A stretch of 64,000 nt of DNA from Corynebacterium auris (GTDB lineage Bacteria > Actinomycetota > Actinomycetes > Mycobacteriales > Mycobacteriaceae). The position numbers were made by a program, and so were the translations under genes. The notes under the pieces were generated by a model. That model had not been told where the DNA came from and did no database searches. It saw only the letters and a program-made list of their open reading frames with translations. Location: the NCBI RefSeq assembly GCF_030408575.1, contig NZ_CP047047.1:2287275-2351274 (forward strand), in the 5' to 3' direction. Position 1 is the stretch's first letter. Each line of letters opens with the position of its first letter. Shown piece after piece: positions 39,347-48,115 of the stretch.

Positions 39347-40510
39347 ATGGCTCTCACATTCCACTGGTTCCTCCCCACCGCAGGCGACGCCCGCACGATC
39401 GTCGGCGGCGGCCACGGCGCCGCCGCCTCCGGCACCCCCCGCCCACTCAGCCTCAGCTACCTGACGCAAACCGCGCTCGCCGCCGAGCAGAACGGCTTTG
39501 AATCCATGCTCATCCCCACCGGCCGCGAGTGCGAAGACGCCTGGCTTGCGGGGGCATCGCTTATCGACGCCACAGAGCGCCTCAAATTCCTCATCGCGCT
39601 GCGCCCCGGCCAGATCGGCCCGACGCTCTCCGCGCAGATGGCGACCACCTTTCAGAAGCTGTCCCGCAACCGCCTCCTCATCAACGTCGTCACCGGCGGC
39701 GAAGACTCCGAGCAGCGCGCCTACGGCGATTTCCTGACCAAGGAGGAGCGCTACGCCCGCTGCGCCGAGTTCCTCGACATTGTTACCTCCCTGTGGCGCG
39801 GCGAGACAGTGTCCCTCGACGGCGAGCACCTGCGCGTCGAGAACGCCAGCTTGCCGCGCCCGCCGGAGGTAGCGCCGACGGTGATGTTCGGTGGCTCCTC
39901 CGCGCCCGCCGGCGAGGTTGCTTCCCGCTTCGCAGACATCTACCTCACCTGGGGCGAGCCTCCGGCCCAGGCGCAGAGGAAGATCGAGTGGATCAGCACG
40001 CTTGCCGCCGAACGCGCCCGCCGCGTCTCCTCCGGTATCCGCTTTCACATCATCACGCGCGACACCTCCGAAGAAGCGTGGGGGGTGGCCCGTACCCTCC
40101 TCGCTGACATCTCCCCGGAGCAGGTAGCGAAGGCCCAGGCGGGGCTGGCGCGCTCCGCCTCCGAGGGGCAGCGCCGCATGGCGGAGCTGCACGGCCGAGG
40201 CGCCGCCTTCACCGCGGGCGCCTCGGAGCGTGACTTCGAGATCTACCCCAACCTGTGGTCCGGGGTCGGCCTCGTGCGCGGCGGCGCCGGCACCGCGCTG
40301 GTGGGCTCGCACAGCGAGGTCGCCGATCTGGTCCAGGAGTACGCCGGCGCGGGCTTCGAGCACTTCATCCTCTCCGGCTACCCCAACCTGGAGGAGACGT
40401 ACCACGTGGGCGAGGGGCTCATCCCCGAGCTGCTGCGCCGCGGCGTGGCGGTGGCCAACCACGACGCCCCCGCTGCCCGGCCGGAGCGGCCGGTCGCTGC
40501 CGTCGATTAG
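39347..40510 (+). CDS. ssuD: FMNH2-dependent alkanesulfonate monooxygenase
   Basis: The protein has 387 residues, the usual length for SsuD. It begins MALTFHWFLPTAGDAR and includes SLSYLTQTALAAEQNGFESML, LRPGQIGPTLSAQMATTFQK, RLLINVVTGGEDSEQ, and PTVMFGGSSAPAGEVAS, all typical of the luciferase-like flavin monooxygenases that release sulfite from alkanesulfonates. It supplies sulfur when sulfate is scarce and needs a separate FMN reductase. The ssuABC transporter is not adjacent. The stop shares TTAG with the convergent ABC gene. Confidence 0.9.
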   Translation: MALTFHWFLPTAGDARTIVGGGHGAAASGTPRPLSLSYLTQTALAAEQNGFESMLIPTGRECEDAWLAGASLIDATERLKFLIALRPGQIGPTLSAQMATTFQKLSRNRLLINVVTGGEDSEQRAYGDFLTKEERYARCAEFLDIVTSLWRGETVSLDGEHLRVENASLPRPPEVAPTVMFGGSSAPAGEVASRFADIYLTWGEPPAQAQRKIEWISTLAAERARRVSSGIRFHIITRDTSEEAWGVARTLLADISPEQVAKAQAGLARSASEGQRRMAELHGRGAAFTAGASERDFEIYPNLWSGVGLVRGGAGTALVGSHSEVADLVQEYAGAGFEHFILSGYPNLEETYHVGEGLIPELLRRGVAVANHDAPAARPERPVAAVD

Positions 40511-41166
40511 CCAACCCGCGCCGGGGCCGCCTCGCGCACGCGGCCGTCCCTGACCTCGACAACCTCGTCGCCGTCTGAAATGAGGGAACGGTCGTGGGTA
40601 ACAAAGGCACAGGCGATGTCGCCCTCGGTGACGAGAGTGCGCAGCAGGGACACGATCTCGTGGCTGCGCTCGCTGTCGAGGGCGGCGGTGGGCTCGTCGG
40701 CAAGAATGAGCGCGGGCTCGCCCATGAGCGCACGGGCGATGCCGACGCGCTGGCGCTGCCCGCCGGAAAGCTGCTGCATTTTCCTGCCGCCAAGACCCTC
40801 GAGGCCGACGGCGGCGAGCAGCTCGTCGGCGCGCTCCCGGCGGGGTGTGATCCCGCGGATGTGGTCGGTGACCAGCAGCTGGTCGCGCACGTTGAGCGCC
40901 CCGATGAGGTTGGCCTGCTGGAAAATCATGCCGATCTTCTCCAGACGCACCGCGTCGCTGACCGGGGCGCCGTCCACGAGTACCTCGCCCGCGTCGGGGG
41001 TGAGCAGTCCGGCCGCCGCCGAGAGGAGGGTGGACTTGCCGGAGCCGGACTCGCCGACGATGAAGGTGAGGTGGCCGGGGGTGGCTGCAAAGGAGATGGA
41101 GTCCAAGGCGGTGAGGCGCTCCCGGCCGTCCTGGAAGGTGACGGTGACGTTGTTCATGGTGAGCAT
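40507..41166 (-). CDS. ABC exporter ATPase (HrtA-like)
   Basis: The protein has 219 residues and starts right after the permease stop. It has Walker A GESGSGKST (38-46), Q-loop MIFQQANLI, signature LSGGQRQRVGIA, Walker B LILADEPTAALD and the switch histidine THD. It belongs to the LolD/MacB/HrtA group of export ATPases. With the permease upstream and a ChrSA-like system beyond, the haem exporter HrtBA is the best reading. An ATG three codons downstream (41157) is an alternative start. Confidence 0.85.
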   Translation of the reverse strand: MLTMNNVTVTFQDGRERLTALDSISFAATPGHLTFIVGESGSGKSTLLSAAAGLLTPDAGEVLVDGAPVSDAVRLEKIGMIFQQANLIGALNVRDQLLVTDHIRGITPRRERADELLAAVGLEGLGGRKMQQLSGGQRQRVGIARALMGEPALILADEPTAALDSERSHEIVSLLRTLVTEGDIACAFVTHDRSLISDGDEVVEVRDGRVREAAPARVG

Positions 41167-42138
41167 TTAGGCGATACCTCCGAGTGCGAGCTGCGGTTCA
41201 ATTTTCGTGATGGAGCGGGTGGCCAGCCACGCGCCGACCATGCCGAGGGCCCACAGGGCCAGCGGCGGGCCGACGATGGAGAGCACGCTGAGCTCGAAGG
41301 GAACGACGTTCGCCGCCGCCTGGCCGAGCCCGTACGCGATGGCCGTACCGGCAACGACGCCGGCCGCGAGGATCAGTCCGGCCTGGCCGAGGGCGTCCTT
41401 GCGCAGGTAGGAGTTCGACGCGCCGATGGCCTTCAAGATGGCCAGGTCGCGGGTGCGCTGAATGGTCCACACGGTCAAGAAGGCGACCGTAACCAGCGCG
41501 GCGATGGCGTAGAGGAAGCCCTGGATCATGAGCAAGGAGCCCTGCTCCGAGCCGTACGCCGGAAGCGCCGTGAAGGACTGGGGGAGCGTCATGCCGTCGT
41601 CGTCGCTGTTGAGCAGCACCGTTCCGTCGGCGTCTGTGTGCATCGCCTCCTGCCACGTCGCGGTGGGCACCCACAGGACGGGTGAGTGCGAGTAGTAGAG
41701 GTCCTCGCTCAGCGAGCCCACGCTAATCGACGCCCCACCTAGCTGCACCGTCTCCCCCTCCGCGGGGTCAAGGCCGTTCGAGGCGATGGCCTCGGCGCCG
41801 AGGGTCTGGCCGTCGGGAAGCGTCGTGCCCTCGGGAAGGCCGAGGATGGCGACGGACTCCTCGGAGCCGTCGGCGTGCTGCATGAGCGTCTCGCCCGTGC
41901 CCAGCGCGATCGCCCCGGGGCGCTTTTCGACGCGCGAGGTCGTGTACGAGGGCTCCTCCATATCCGCGAATGTCACCGAGGCGGGGTTGAGCGCCTCGAG
42001 CGCGGACGTGTTTTGCTTACCCAGGCCTGCGGTCAGTCCCGTCAGCATGACGACTAGCAGAGTGATCAGCCCGACGACGCCCACGATCAGGCTGAAGCGG
42101 CCCTTGGCGGACGTGATTTCTCTGATTCCTACGAACAT
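41167..42138 (-). CDS. ABC exporter permease, FtsX type (HrtB-like)
   Basis: The protein has 323 residues from the ATG at 42138; the longer frame has no support. One membrane helix lies at residues 15-36 (FSLIVGVVGLITLLVVMLTG). A periplasmic-type domain of about 170 residues follows, then three C-terminal helices with the FtsX-type segment RTRDLAILKAIGASNSYLRK. This is the four-helix architecture of HrtB and MacB-like exporters. CACAAT lies six bases before the ATG, suggesting a leaderless transcript. The natural upstream neighbour was probably the sensor kinase, now separated by about 2 kb of IS sequence. Confidence 0.85.
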   Translation of the reverse strand: MFVGIREITSAKGRFSLIVGVVGLITLLVVMLTGLTAGLGKQNTSALEALNPASVTFADMEEPSYTTSRVEKRPGAIALGTGETLMQHADGSEESVAILGLPEGTTLPDGQTLGAEAIASNGLDPAEGETVQLGGASISVGSLSEDLYYSHSPVLWVPTATWQEAMHTDADGTVLLNSDDDGMTLPQSFTALPAYGSEQGSLLMIQGFLYAIAALVTVAFLTVWTIQRTRDLAILKAIGASNSYLRKDALGQAGLILAAGVVAGTAIAYGLGQAAANVVPFELSVLSIVGPPLALWALGMVGAWLATRSITKIEPQLALGGIA

Positions 42139-42183
42139 GCCCCAATTGTGGGCCTGAGCAGGGGTTTGGCACATCGGGCGGGA

Positions 42184-42213
42184 GGTTGAACCTCGGGTCA
42201 ACCGATTGGTTGA
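42184..42213. promoter_or_regulatory. GGTTGA repeats upstream of HrtB-like gene
   Basis: GGTTGA (42184-42189), its inverse TCAACC (42198-42203), and another GGTTGA (42208-42213) form a compact array about 45-75 bases upstream of the permease start. This could be a response-regulator site, such as for ChrA. Confidence 0.4.
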
Positions 42214-42359
42214 TGAGCGCGCCGTCTACGATTCCGAAAAAAGGGCGCGAGAAGACACCACATGACAACATCAAGCTGTCCGATCAGACGAGAGGGAAGG
42301 CCACCCTGCACGAGTACTACGCGAACAGCAGCGATAGTTCGCGCTTTGCCTGTGTCAGT

Positions 42360-42531
42360 TCGAGCTTTTCCGTTCGTGGTGCTTCGCGGCGAAGAAGGCG
42401 GCTGCTTTTGACAGGAACTCATTATCGATCTTCGCTTAGGCCAACTCACGACGCAGGCGGGTAATCTCAGCGCGGAGATCAGCCTCGCTCATCCCGTCGG
42501 ATGAGCCTCGTCGCTCGCGTTCGTTTTTGAC
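42360..42531 (-). pseudogene. IS3 OrfA C-terminal part with an internal stop
   Basis: The minus strand reads VKNERERRGSSDGMSEADLR, then EITRLRRELA, a TAA stop at about 42433, and AKIDNEFLSKAAAFFAAK. This is the leucine-zipper end of IS3 OrfA (normally RELAEAKxDNEFLKKAAAFF), with GAA or GAG changed to TAA. Confidence 0.6.
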
Positions 42532-43972
42532 GAGGGTGTCAGGAAGTTTGTGTGTGAGGCTCTGATCCAGAAGGAGTTTCACTGATAATGACTACCGTGT
42601 CACCGAAGAAAGGCCATGACCCGAGCAGGGTCAACGAGATCAGCGCGAAGCTGATGGAAAACCCGGAAATCGCCGCACTGATCGGCGAGCTATCAACCTC
42701 CGTCGACGATGCCAGCGACCTGGTCAAAGGTCTATTGCAAGCCTCGATCAACGCGGGTCTGCAGGCGGAGATGGACGCCCATTTGGGGTACGGGCACTCA
42801 GATCGCGCGGCCAAAGCCCAGGTAAGCCCCTCAAACGGTGACAATCACCGCAACGGGTCGTACACCAAAACTGTGGGCACCGGCTACGGCCCGGTGGACA
42901 TCACAGTGCCTCGGGATAGAGCGGGCACGTTTCACCCGGTCATGGTGCCGAAAGGGGCACGCCGGCTGACAGAGCTCGATGACATGATCGTCTCGCTCTA
43001 CGCCGGCGGAATGACGGTACGCGATATCCAGCACCACCTGGCATCGACCCTGGGGGTGGACATCAGCCCGGATACCATCAGTACCATCACCGATGCGGTC
43101 CTCGATGAGGTGATGGTGTGGCAAAACCGTCAGCTCGATGAGTTCTACCCGGTCATTTTCCTCGACGCGCTGCGGGTGAAAATCCGCGACGGTCACCGGG
43201 TGGTCAATAAAGCCTGCTACATGGCTGTTGGCATCGACATCGACGGGACCAAACACATCCTGGGACTATGGATCGCCGACAATGAAGGGGCTGCATTCTG
43301 GGCATCCGTGTGCGCGGACCTGGCGAACCGTGGAGTCAATGACGTGTTCATCGTCTGCTGCGACGGGCTCAAAGGCCTGCCTGAGGCCGTGGAAGCGACC
43401 TGGCCGAACTCGATGGTACAAACCTGCATCGTGCACCTGATCCGGGCCGCCAACAGGTGGGTGTCCTATAAGGACCGCAAATCTGTATCCAGCGCGCTGC
43501 GGCAGGTCTACACCGCACCGAACGAGGACGCCGCTTGCGCCGCCCTCGATGCCTTCGAAGCCTCGGAACTGGGGCGGAAGTACCCCCAGTCGGTGAAGGT
43601 CTGGCGTGATGCGTGGGAGAGGTTTATACCGTTTCTGCAGTTCCCGCCTGCAGCTCGCCGGGTGCTCTACACCACCAATGCCATCGAGTCGCTTAACGCT
43701 GAGCTGCGGAAAGCGACCCGCAACCGTGGCCAATTCCCCACGGATGCTGCGGCGTTGAAGACGCTGTGGTTGATGGTCTGCAACATCGAGGACAAACGCG
43801 CCGCCCAACGCGCGAAAAAAGCGAAGCGGGCAATCGACTGCAACGGCTATATTGAAGGGGCGAAAACCTCAGGGTGGAAACAAGCCATCAACCAACTATC
43901 CGTGGCCTACCCAGACCGGTTCGCCAACTACTTGTAAACCAAGCCCCCGCACACAAACAAACGGACACTCTC
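42532..43972 (+). mobile_element. Intact IS256-family insertion sequence
   Basis: Imperfect terminal inverted repeats of about 28 bp occupy 42532-42559 and 43945-43972 (ends GAGGGTGTC and GAGAGTGTC, both followed by GTTTGTGTG-like sequence). A perfect 8-bp direct duplication TTTTTGAC flanks it at 42524-42531 and 43973-43980. The single transposase gene is intact, so insertion may be recent. Confidence 0.93.
42588..43937 (+). CDS. IS256-family (Mutator) transposase
   Basis: The protein has 449 residues without frame breaks; GAAGGAG lies upstream. It has the IS256 features FLDALRVKIRDGHRVVNKA with the first catalytic Asp, IVCCDGLKGLPEAVEATWP with the second, and the signature TTNAIESLNAELRKATRNRG near the end with the catalytic Glu. 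It cuts and pastes or copies the element via a circular intermediate. It is likely active as judged by intact frame, ends and target duplication. Confidence 0.95.
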   Translation: MTTVSPKKGHDPSRVNEISAKLMENPEIAALIGELSTSVDDASDLVKGLLQASINAGLQAEMDAHLGYGHSDRAAKAQVSPSNGDNHRNGSYTKTVGTGYGPVDITVPRDRAGTFHPVMVPKGARRLTELDDMIVSLYAGGMTVRDIQHHLASTLGVDISPDTISTITDAVLDEVMVWQNRQLDEFYPVIFLDALRVKIRDGHRVVNKACYMAVGIDIDGTKHILGLWIADNEGAAFWASVCADLANRGVNDVFIVCCDGLKGLPEAVEATWPNSMVQTCIVHLIRAANRWVSYKDRKSVSSALRQVYTAPNEDAACAALDAFEASELGRKYPQSVKVWRDAWERFIPFLQFPPAARRVLYTTNAIESLNAELRKATRNRGQFPTDAAALKTLWLMVCNIEDKRAAQRAKKAKRAIDCNGYIEGAKTSGWKQAINQLSVAYPDRFANYL

Positions 43973-44121
43973 TTTTTGACCCACGCGCCCAAAAGGCCTG
44001 GGCTGACACCAATTTCCCCGGCTACATGCGCGATTGGGAGATCCGACTCGACCACGAGATTCGCAGCCTCACGCCGGTACGCGGGTGTGAACTTCTTTCG
44101 CGATTGACTCACAATGAACAC
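43973..44121 (-). pseudogene. IS3 OrfA N-terminal part
   Basis: The minus strand starts at 44121 and reads MFIVSQSRKKFTPAYRREAA, then LVVESDLPIAHVAGEIGVSP and GLLGAWVK. This is the helix-turn-helix of an IS3 OrfA. It ends exactly at the IS256 insertion point and continues in frame on the far side as VKNERERRG. Confidence 0.65.
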
Positions 44122-44149
44122 CCTCTCCTACGGACACGCAATCCGTACA

Positions 44150-44255
44150 CATCAGGTGCCCACCAAACGACGGTAACCCCACTCGTTCTTGCATAGGCGC
44201 GGGCCTTGATAGGCGCCACACACCCCACCGCATAACCCGGCTACGTTGAGAAACT
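44150..44255 (+). promoter_or_regulatory. Upstream region of the sensor kinase gene
   Basis: ATAGGCGC occurs twice as a direct repeat (44193-44200 and 44209-44216). TACGTT lies eight bases before the kinase ATG, and there is no ribosome site, so the transcript may be leaderless. This is what remains of the shared divergent promoter with the HrtB-like gene. Confidence 0.4.
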
Positions 44256-45365
44256 ATGACCCACACCAGCCGCATCCTCGTCTTCCTCCGCGTGAGCCTG
44301 CACGTGCTCGTCGCGGTTCTGCTCGTGGTGGGGCTGGCCACCGCGTGGCGCTCGCCCTGGCTGGTGGTCCTCGCCGGCGTCTTCTCTGCGGTGTACCTGG
44401 CGGGCACGGTGTGGCACAACGAGAACCGCCCGTACACCAAACCCGCCTCCTGGGCCTGGCTGGCGGTGGTGTGCGCGCTGTGGGTGGCGCTGGCTCTAGC
44501 CTCCCCGGCCTTTGTGTGGCTGGAGTTCCCCCTGGTCATCATCGCTATCTATCTTCTGCCCCTCGCGGCCGGCATTCTCGTGTCGGCGGCGGTCCTGGCG
44601 TTCACGGTCTCGATCACCTACCCAATGAGTGGCGTCGGGGGAGTGATCGGCCCAACCATCGGCACCCTTCTGGCCATCCTCATCGTCCTGTCCTACAAGG
44701 CCTTGCGTGCCGAGGTTGAGCACTACAAGGAGCTCGTGCACGAGCTCCAGGCTGCGCAGCTGGAGCTCGCCGCCGCGGAGCACGAGGCGGGCGTCAACCA
44801 GGAGCGCGCACGCCTGTCGCGCGAGGTCCACGACACGATGGCGCAGGGGTTGAGTTCGATCGTCCTGCTCGGCCGGGCGCTGGACAAGCAGATCACGGAC
44901 GAGGGCGCGCGGCGCACCCTGGACACCATCCGCCAGGTCGCCGCGGACAACCTCGCGGAGGCGCGCCGCTTCGTCGCGGTCAACGCGGGCCCGCGCGAGC
45001 CTTTGCCACAACGGATCGAGCGGCTGGCGCGCGCCGCGGAGGAGCGCCAGCGCGCCCTCGGGGCGCCGCTTCGCGTGCGCGTTAGCGCGGTGGATGTGGG
45101 GGAGCCGGGGGCGTCGATTAGCGAGCGCGTCGTGCGCGAAGGTTTGAGCAACGTGGTGCAGCACGCGAACGCCACCGAGGCCGTGGTCACCGTGGATATG
45201 CTGGGTGACGTTGTCACCGTCGACGTCTTCGACAACGGTCGCGGCATCGCCGGGCCCGAGGGCTTCGGCCTGAAAGGCCTGCGGGCGCGCGTCGAGGAAG
45301 CCGGCGGCGAACTCACCGTGGAGGGCAACGTGCTCGCCGCGACGATTCCGCTGAAGGAGCGCTAG
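44256..45365 (+). CDS. Sensor histidine kinase (NarL-type, ChrS-like)
   Basis: The protein has 369 residues. Six hydrophobic segments occupy residues 8-155 with only short loops, so it senses in or near the membrane. A coiled coil (155-180) leads to the HisKA_3 motif LSREVHDTMAQGLSSIV with phospho-acceptor H192, then the ATPase domain with REGLSNVVQHANAT (N box), DNGRGI (G1) and GFGLKGLRARV (G2). Haem sensing, as for ChrS in C. glutamicum and C. diphtheriae, is inferred from the nearby HrtBA-like exporter. Its stop is followed at once by the regulator ATG. Confidence 0.87.
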   Translation: MTHTSRILVFLRVSLHVLVAVLLVVGLATAWRSPWLVVLAGVFSAVYLAGTVWHNENRPYTKPASWAWLAVVCALWVALALASPAFVWLEFPLVIIAIYLLPLAAGILVSAAVLAFTVSITYPMSGVGGVIGPTIGTLLAILIVLSYKALRAEVEHYKELVHELQAAQLELAAAEHEAGVNQERARLSREVHDTMAQGLSSIVLLGRALDKQITDEGARRTLDTIRQVAADNLAEARRFVAVNAGPREPLPQRIERLARAAEERQRALGAPLRVRVSAVDVGEPGASISERVVREGLSNVVQHANATEAVVTVDMLGDVVTVDVFDNGRGIAGPEGFGLKGLRARVEEAGGELTVEGNVLAATIPLKER

Positions 45366-45965
45366 ATGATTCGCGTCATGCTTCTCGACGACCACCCCGT
45401 CGTCCGCGCCGGCCTGCGCGCCGTGCTCGATTCCTTCGGCGACATCGAAGTCGTCGCCGAGGGCGCCTCCGGGGACGTGGAGGTGCCGGGTGGGGTCGAC
45501 GTCGTGGTCACCGACATCCAGATGCCCGGCGCGGACGGCATCGAGGTCACGCGCCGCCTCGTCGCCGCGAGCGGGCCGCCAGTGCTCATCCTCACCACCT
45601 ACGACACGCAGGCCGACGTCGTCGCCGCCGTCGAGGCGGGCGCGCTCGGCTACCTGCTCAAGGACGCCCCAGAGCAGGAGCTTCACGACGCCGTCGTGTC
45701 CGCATCCCGCCGCGAGCGCGTCCTGTCGCCCCAGGTCGCGGGCGTTCTCGCCGAACGCGTCATGCGCCCCGACGAGGCGCTGTCCTCCCGCGAGATCGAG
45801 ATCCTCCAGGCGCTGCAGACCGGTGCGTCCAACCGGGAGATCGCCGCCCAGCTGTTCATCTCGGAGGCGACCGTGAAGACGCACCTGATCCACATCTACA
45901 GCAAGCTCGGCGTGGATAACAGGACGGCGGCCGTCGATAAGGCCCGCGAGCGGCGCATCATCTAA
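45366..45965 (+). CDS. Response regulator, NarL/LuxR type (ChrA-like)
   Basis: The protein has 199 residues. The receiver domain has the acidic pair D8/D9, phospho-acceptor D50 (VVVTDIQMPGADG), T/K positions ILTTYD and LLKDAPE. The LuxR helix-turn-helix (145-195) has LSSREIEILQALQTGASNRE and TVKTHLIHIYSKLGV. It is translated together with the kinase. If this is ChrA, it activates hrtBA and represses its own operon; the split promoter then matters. Confidence 0.9.
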   Translation: MIRVMLLDDHPVVRAGLRAVLDSFGDIEVVAEGASGDVEVPGGVDVVVTDIQMPGADGIEVTRRLVAASGPPVLILTTYDTQADVVAAVEAGALGYLLKDAPEQELHDAVVSASRRERVLSPQVAGVLAERVMRPDEALSSREIEILQALQTGASNREIAAQLFISEATVKTHLIHIYSKLGVDNRTAAVDKARERRII

Positions 45966-45975
45966 CGTGGGTGCC

Positions 45976-46875
45976 ATGAGTGCCATCGCCGTCGTCGGCT
46001 CCATCAACGCGGACCTGTTCGTGCTGGTCCAGCGCCACCCCGAGCCGGGTGAGACCCTGATCGGCTCGGACGGGGGCGTTTCCGCCGGGGGCAAGGGCGC
46101 GAACCAGGCCGTCGCCGCCGCCCGCCTTGGCGCGGACGTGCGCATGGTCGGCGCCGTGGGCGAGGACGCCTACGCCGAAGCCGCGCTCGAGCACCTGCGC
46201 AGCACCGGGGTGGACCTCAGCGACGTCGCTGTCGAGCCCGGCGCGACCGGCCTGGCGGTGATCACCGTGTCCGCGGACGGGGAGAACACCATCATCGTGG
46301 TGCCCGGCGCAAACGCCTCCGTCGACGCCGCGCGCGTGTCGGCCGCCGCCGAGGCCATCTCCGGCGCCGGCATCGTCCTGCTGCAGGGGGAGATCCCGGC
46401 CTCCGGATTCTCCGCGGCAGTGCGCGCAGCCACCGGGCGCGTGGTGGTCAACCTGGCCCCCGTGGTGCCGGTGCCCCTCGGCGACCTGTTCGCCGCCGAC
46501 CCCCTGGTGGTCAACGAGCACGAGGCGGGCCTGGTCCTGAAGATGCTCGGCACCGCCCCCGTCGCCTCGGAGGAGCGGATGGCCGCGCTACTCATCGAGC
46601 TCGGCTTCCACTCCGTGGTGATCACGCGCGGCGCGCGCGGGGCCGTCGTCGCCGAGGGCGCGCGCGTCGAGGTGATCCCGCCCGCGCTCGTCGACGCCGT
46701 CGACTCCACCGGCGCCGGGGACGCCTTCGTCGGCGCGCTGGTGTACCGCCTCGCCGAGGGGGACGCGCTGATCCCCGCCGCGCGCTTCGCCGCCCGGGTC
46801 GGCGCCTTCGCCGCCACCCGGCGCGGGGCGCAGACCTCCTACCCGGCGGAGGGTGACGCGCTGCCCGAGCTTTAG
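45976..46875 (+). CDS. rbsK: Ribokinase
   Basis: I start this at the ATG at 45976 (MSAIAVVGSINADLF), giving 299 residues; a GTG three codons upstream is possible. Family motifs are GGKGANQAVAAARLG (residues 37-51), the substrate-lid region and DAVDSTGAGDAFVGAL with catalytic Asp near 250. It phosphorylates ribose at O5. No ribose transporter is adjacent, so it acts on ribose from elsewhere or from nucleosides. Confidence 0.92.
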   Translation: MSAIAVVGSINADLFVLVQRHPEPGETLIGSDGGVSAGGKGANQAVAAARLGADVRMVGAVGEDAYAEAALEHLRSTGVDLSDVAVEPGATGLAVITVSADGENTIIVVPGANASVDAARVSAAAEAISGAGIVLLQGEIPASGFSAAVRAATGRVVVNLAPVVPVPLGDLFAADPLVVNEHEAGLVLKMLGTAPVASEERMAALLIELGFHSVVITRGARGAVVAEGARVEVIPPALVDAVDSTGAGDAFVGALVYRLAEGDALIPAARFAARVGAFAATRRGAQTSYPAEGDALPEL

Positions 46876-48044
46876 GGCCTGGTCAACACCACGACCGCGG
46901 CCAGCGCCAGCCCCTCGCAGGCCATGACGGAAAGCGCCACCGTCTGCAGGTGGTTCGCCCCCAACGCCGCGAGCGGGGCGGTCCCGGCGGAGACCAGGAA
47001 CTGGAAAAAGCCCATCGCGCCGCTGCCGGAACCGGTGCCGATATCGCGAACCACCTCCACCCCGAGCGCGGTGGCGTTGGCCATGGTGAAACCGGAGGTC
47101 AGCAAGAGCACAGTCAGAAGCGTCACGGTCGCCGGAAGCGTCGGCGCGGCCTGAGCGAGGGCGAACAGGGCGGCGCCCGTGGCCAGGTTCACCGCCAGCG
47201 CGCCGCGCAGCAGGGTGCGCGGGTGGACGCGGGTGACCACCCGCATGTTCGCCGCGTTGGAGGCGGGCAGTAACAGGGCCATGGAGCCGAAGATCACGGC
47301 GTAGAGGGTGGGGGAGGCCCCGAGCTGGGACTGCAGGACGAGCGGGGAGGCGGCGATGTAGGAAAACAGCGAGCCGAAGCCCAGGCCGGAGGCCAGCATG
47401 TAGCCGACGAAGGCGGGGCGGCGCAGGCAGCGGGCGATGCGGGGGAGAAGACCCCGGAGCGCGCGGTCGGAGCGTCGAGAAGCAGGCAGCGTTTCCCCGA
47501 GGGCGAACGCGGCGACGAGGAACTGGGCGACGTTGATGGTGGCGAGGGTCCAGAAGACGCCGCGCCAGCCGAAGGCGGGCAACAGCATCCCGCCGAGGAC
47601 GGGCGCGATGGCGGGGACGAAGCCGGTGATGGCCATGAGCCCGGAGAAGGCCCGCGCGGCTTGCCTGCCGGCCGCCACGTCCGGGATGATCGCGCGCGCG
47701 ACCACCATGGCCGCGCCGCCCGCCAGCCCCTGGGCCACGCGCCCGGCGATGAGCGCCTCGATCGAGGGAGCGAGCGCGCACAGCACCGAGGCGAGGAAGA
47801 AGGCCGCGGAACCGATGAGGATGGGGCGGCGGCGCCCGGTGGAATCGGAGACCGCGCCGAAGAAGAGGTTGCCCACCGCCATGCCGACCATGAACCCCGT
47901 AATGGTCAGCTGCGCCATCGCCGGGGTGGTACCGAGGTCGTCTGCAAGGGCGGGCAGGCCCGGCAGGTACATGTCGATGCCGAGCGGACCCGTGGCGGTA
48001 AGCAGTGCGAGGGCGAAAAGGAGCCCACCCGTCAAGGAGGTCAC
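46872..48044 (-). CDS. Bcr/CflA-type multidrug MFS transporter
   Basis: The protein has 390 residues, started at GTG 48044, with a TAGATA hexamer six bases upstream, so probably leaderless. It has 12 membrane segments with the DHA1 features GIDMYLPGLPALADDLG in helix 1, GAVSDSTGRRRPILIG after helix 2, and RVAQGLAGGAAMVVARAIIPD in helix 4. This group exports drugs such as bicyclomycin or chloramphenicol, or small metabolites. It shares TTAG with the convergent ribokinase stop. Confidence 0.88.
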   Translation of the reverse strand: MTSLTGGLLFALALLTATGPLGIDMYLPGLPALADDLGTTPAMAQLTITGFMVGMAVGNLFFGAVSDSTGRRRPILIGSAAFFLASVLCALAPSIEALIAGRVAQGLAGGAAMVVARAIIPDVAAGRQAARAFSGLMAITGFVPAIAPVLGGMLLPAFGWRGVFWTLATINVAQFLVAAFALGETLPASRRSDRALRGLLPRIARCLRRPAFVGYMLASGLGFGSLFSYIAASPLVLQSQLGASPTLYAVIFGSMALLLPASNAANMRVVTRVHPRTLLRGALAVNLATGAALFALAQAAPTLPATVTLLTVLLLTSGFTMANATALGVEVVRDIGTGSGSGAMGFFQFLVSAGTAPLAALGANHLQTVALSVMACEGLALAAVVVLTRP

Positions 48045-48115
48045 TCACCATATCTAGCCCATGACCCCGTTTCGGCAAAACGCGCGAGGGGGGACCAGCA
48101 ACTATTGTTTAACCC

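Larger units (their letters stand above)
42230..44149 (-). mobile_element. IS3-family remnant split by the IS256 element
   Basis: The two flanks of the IS256 element join, once it and one target copy are removed, into one minus-strand OrfA. The N-terminal part is at 44121-43973 and the C-terminal part at 42531-42360. No intact orfB is found. The outer ends are uncertain; TGTACGGATT near 44149 could be the left terminus. Confidence 0.6.

Noticed and set aside
43852..44196. Plus-strand ORF of 114 codons over the IS256 right end
   Set aside because: It crosses the IS boundary and overlaps the transposase in another frame; no coding signal.
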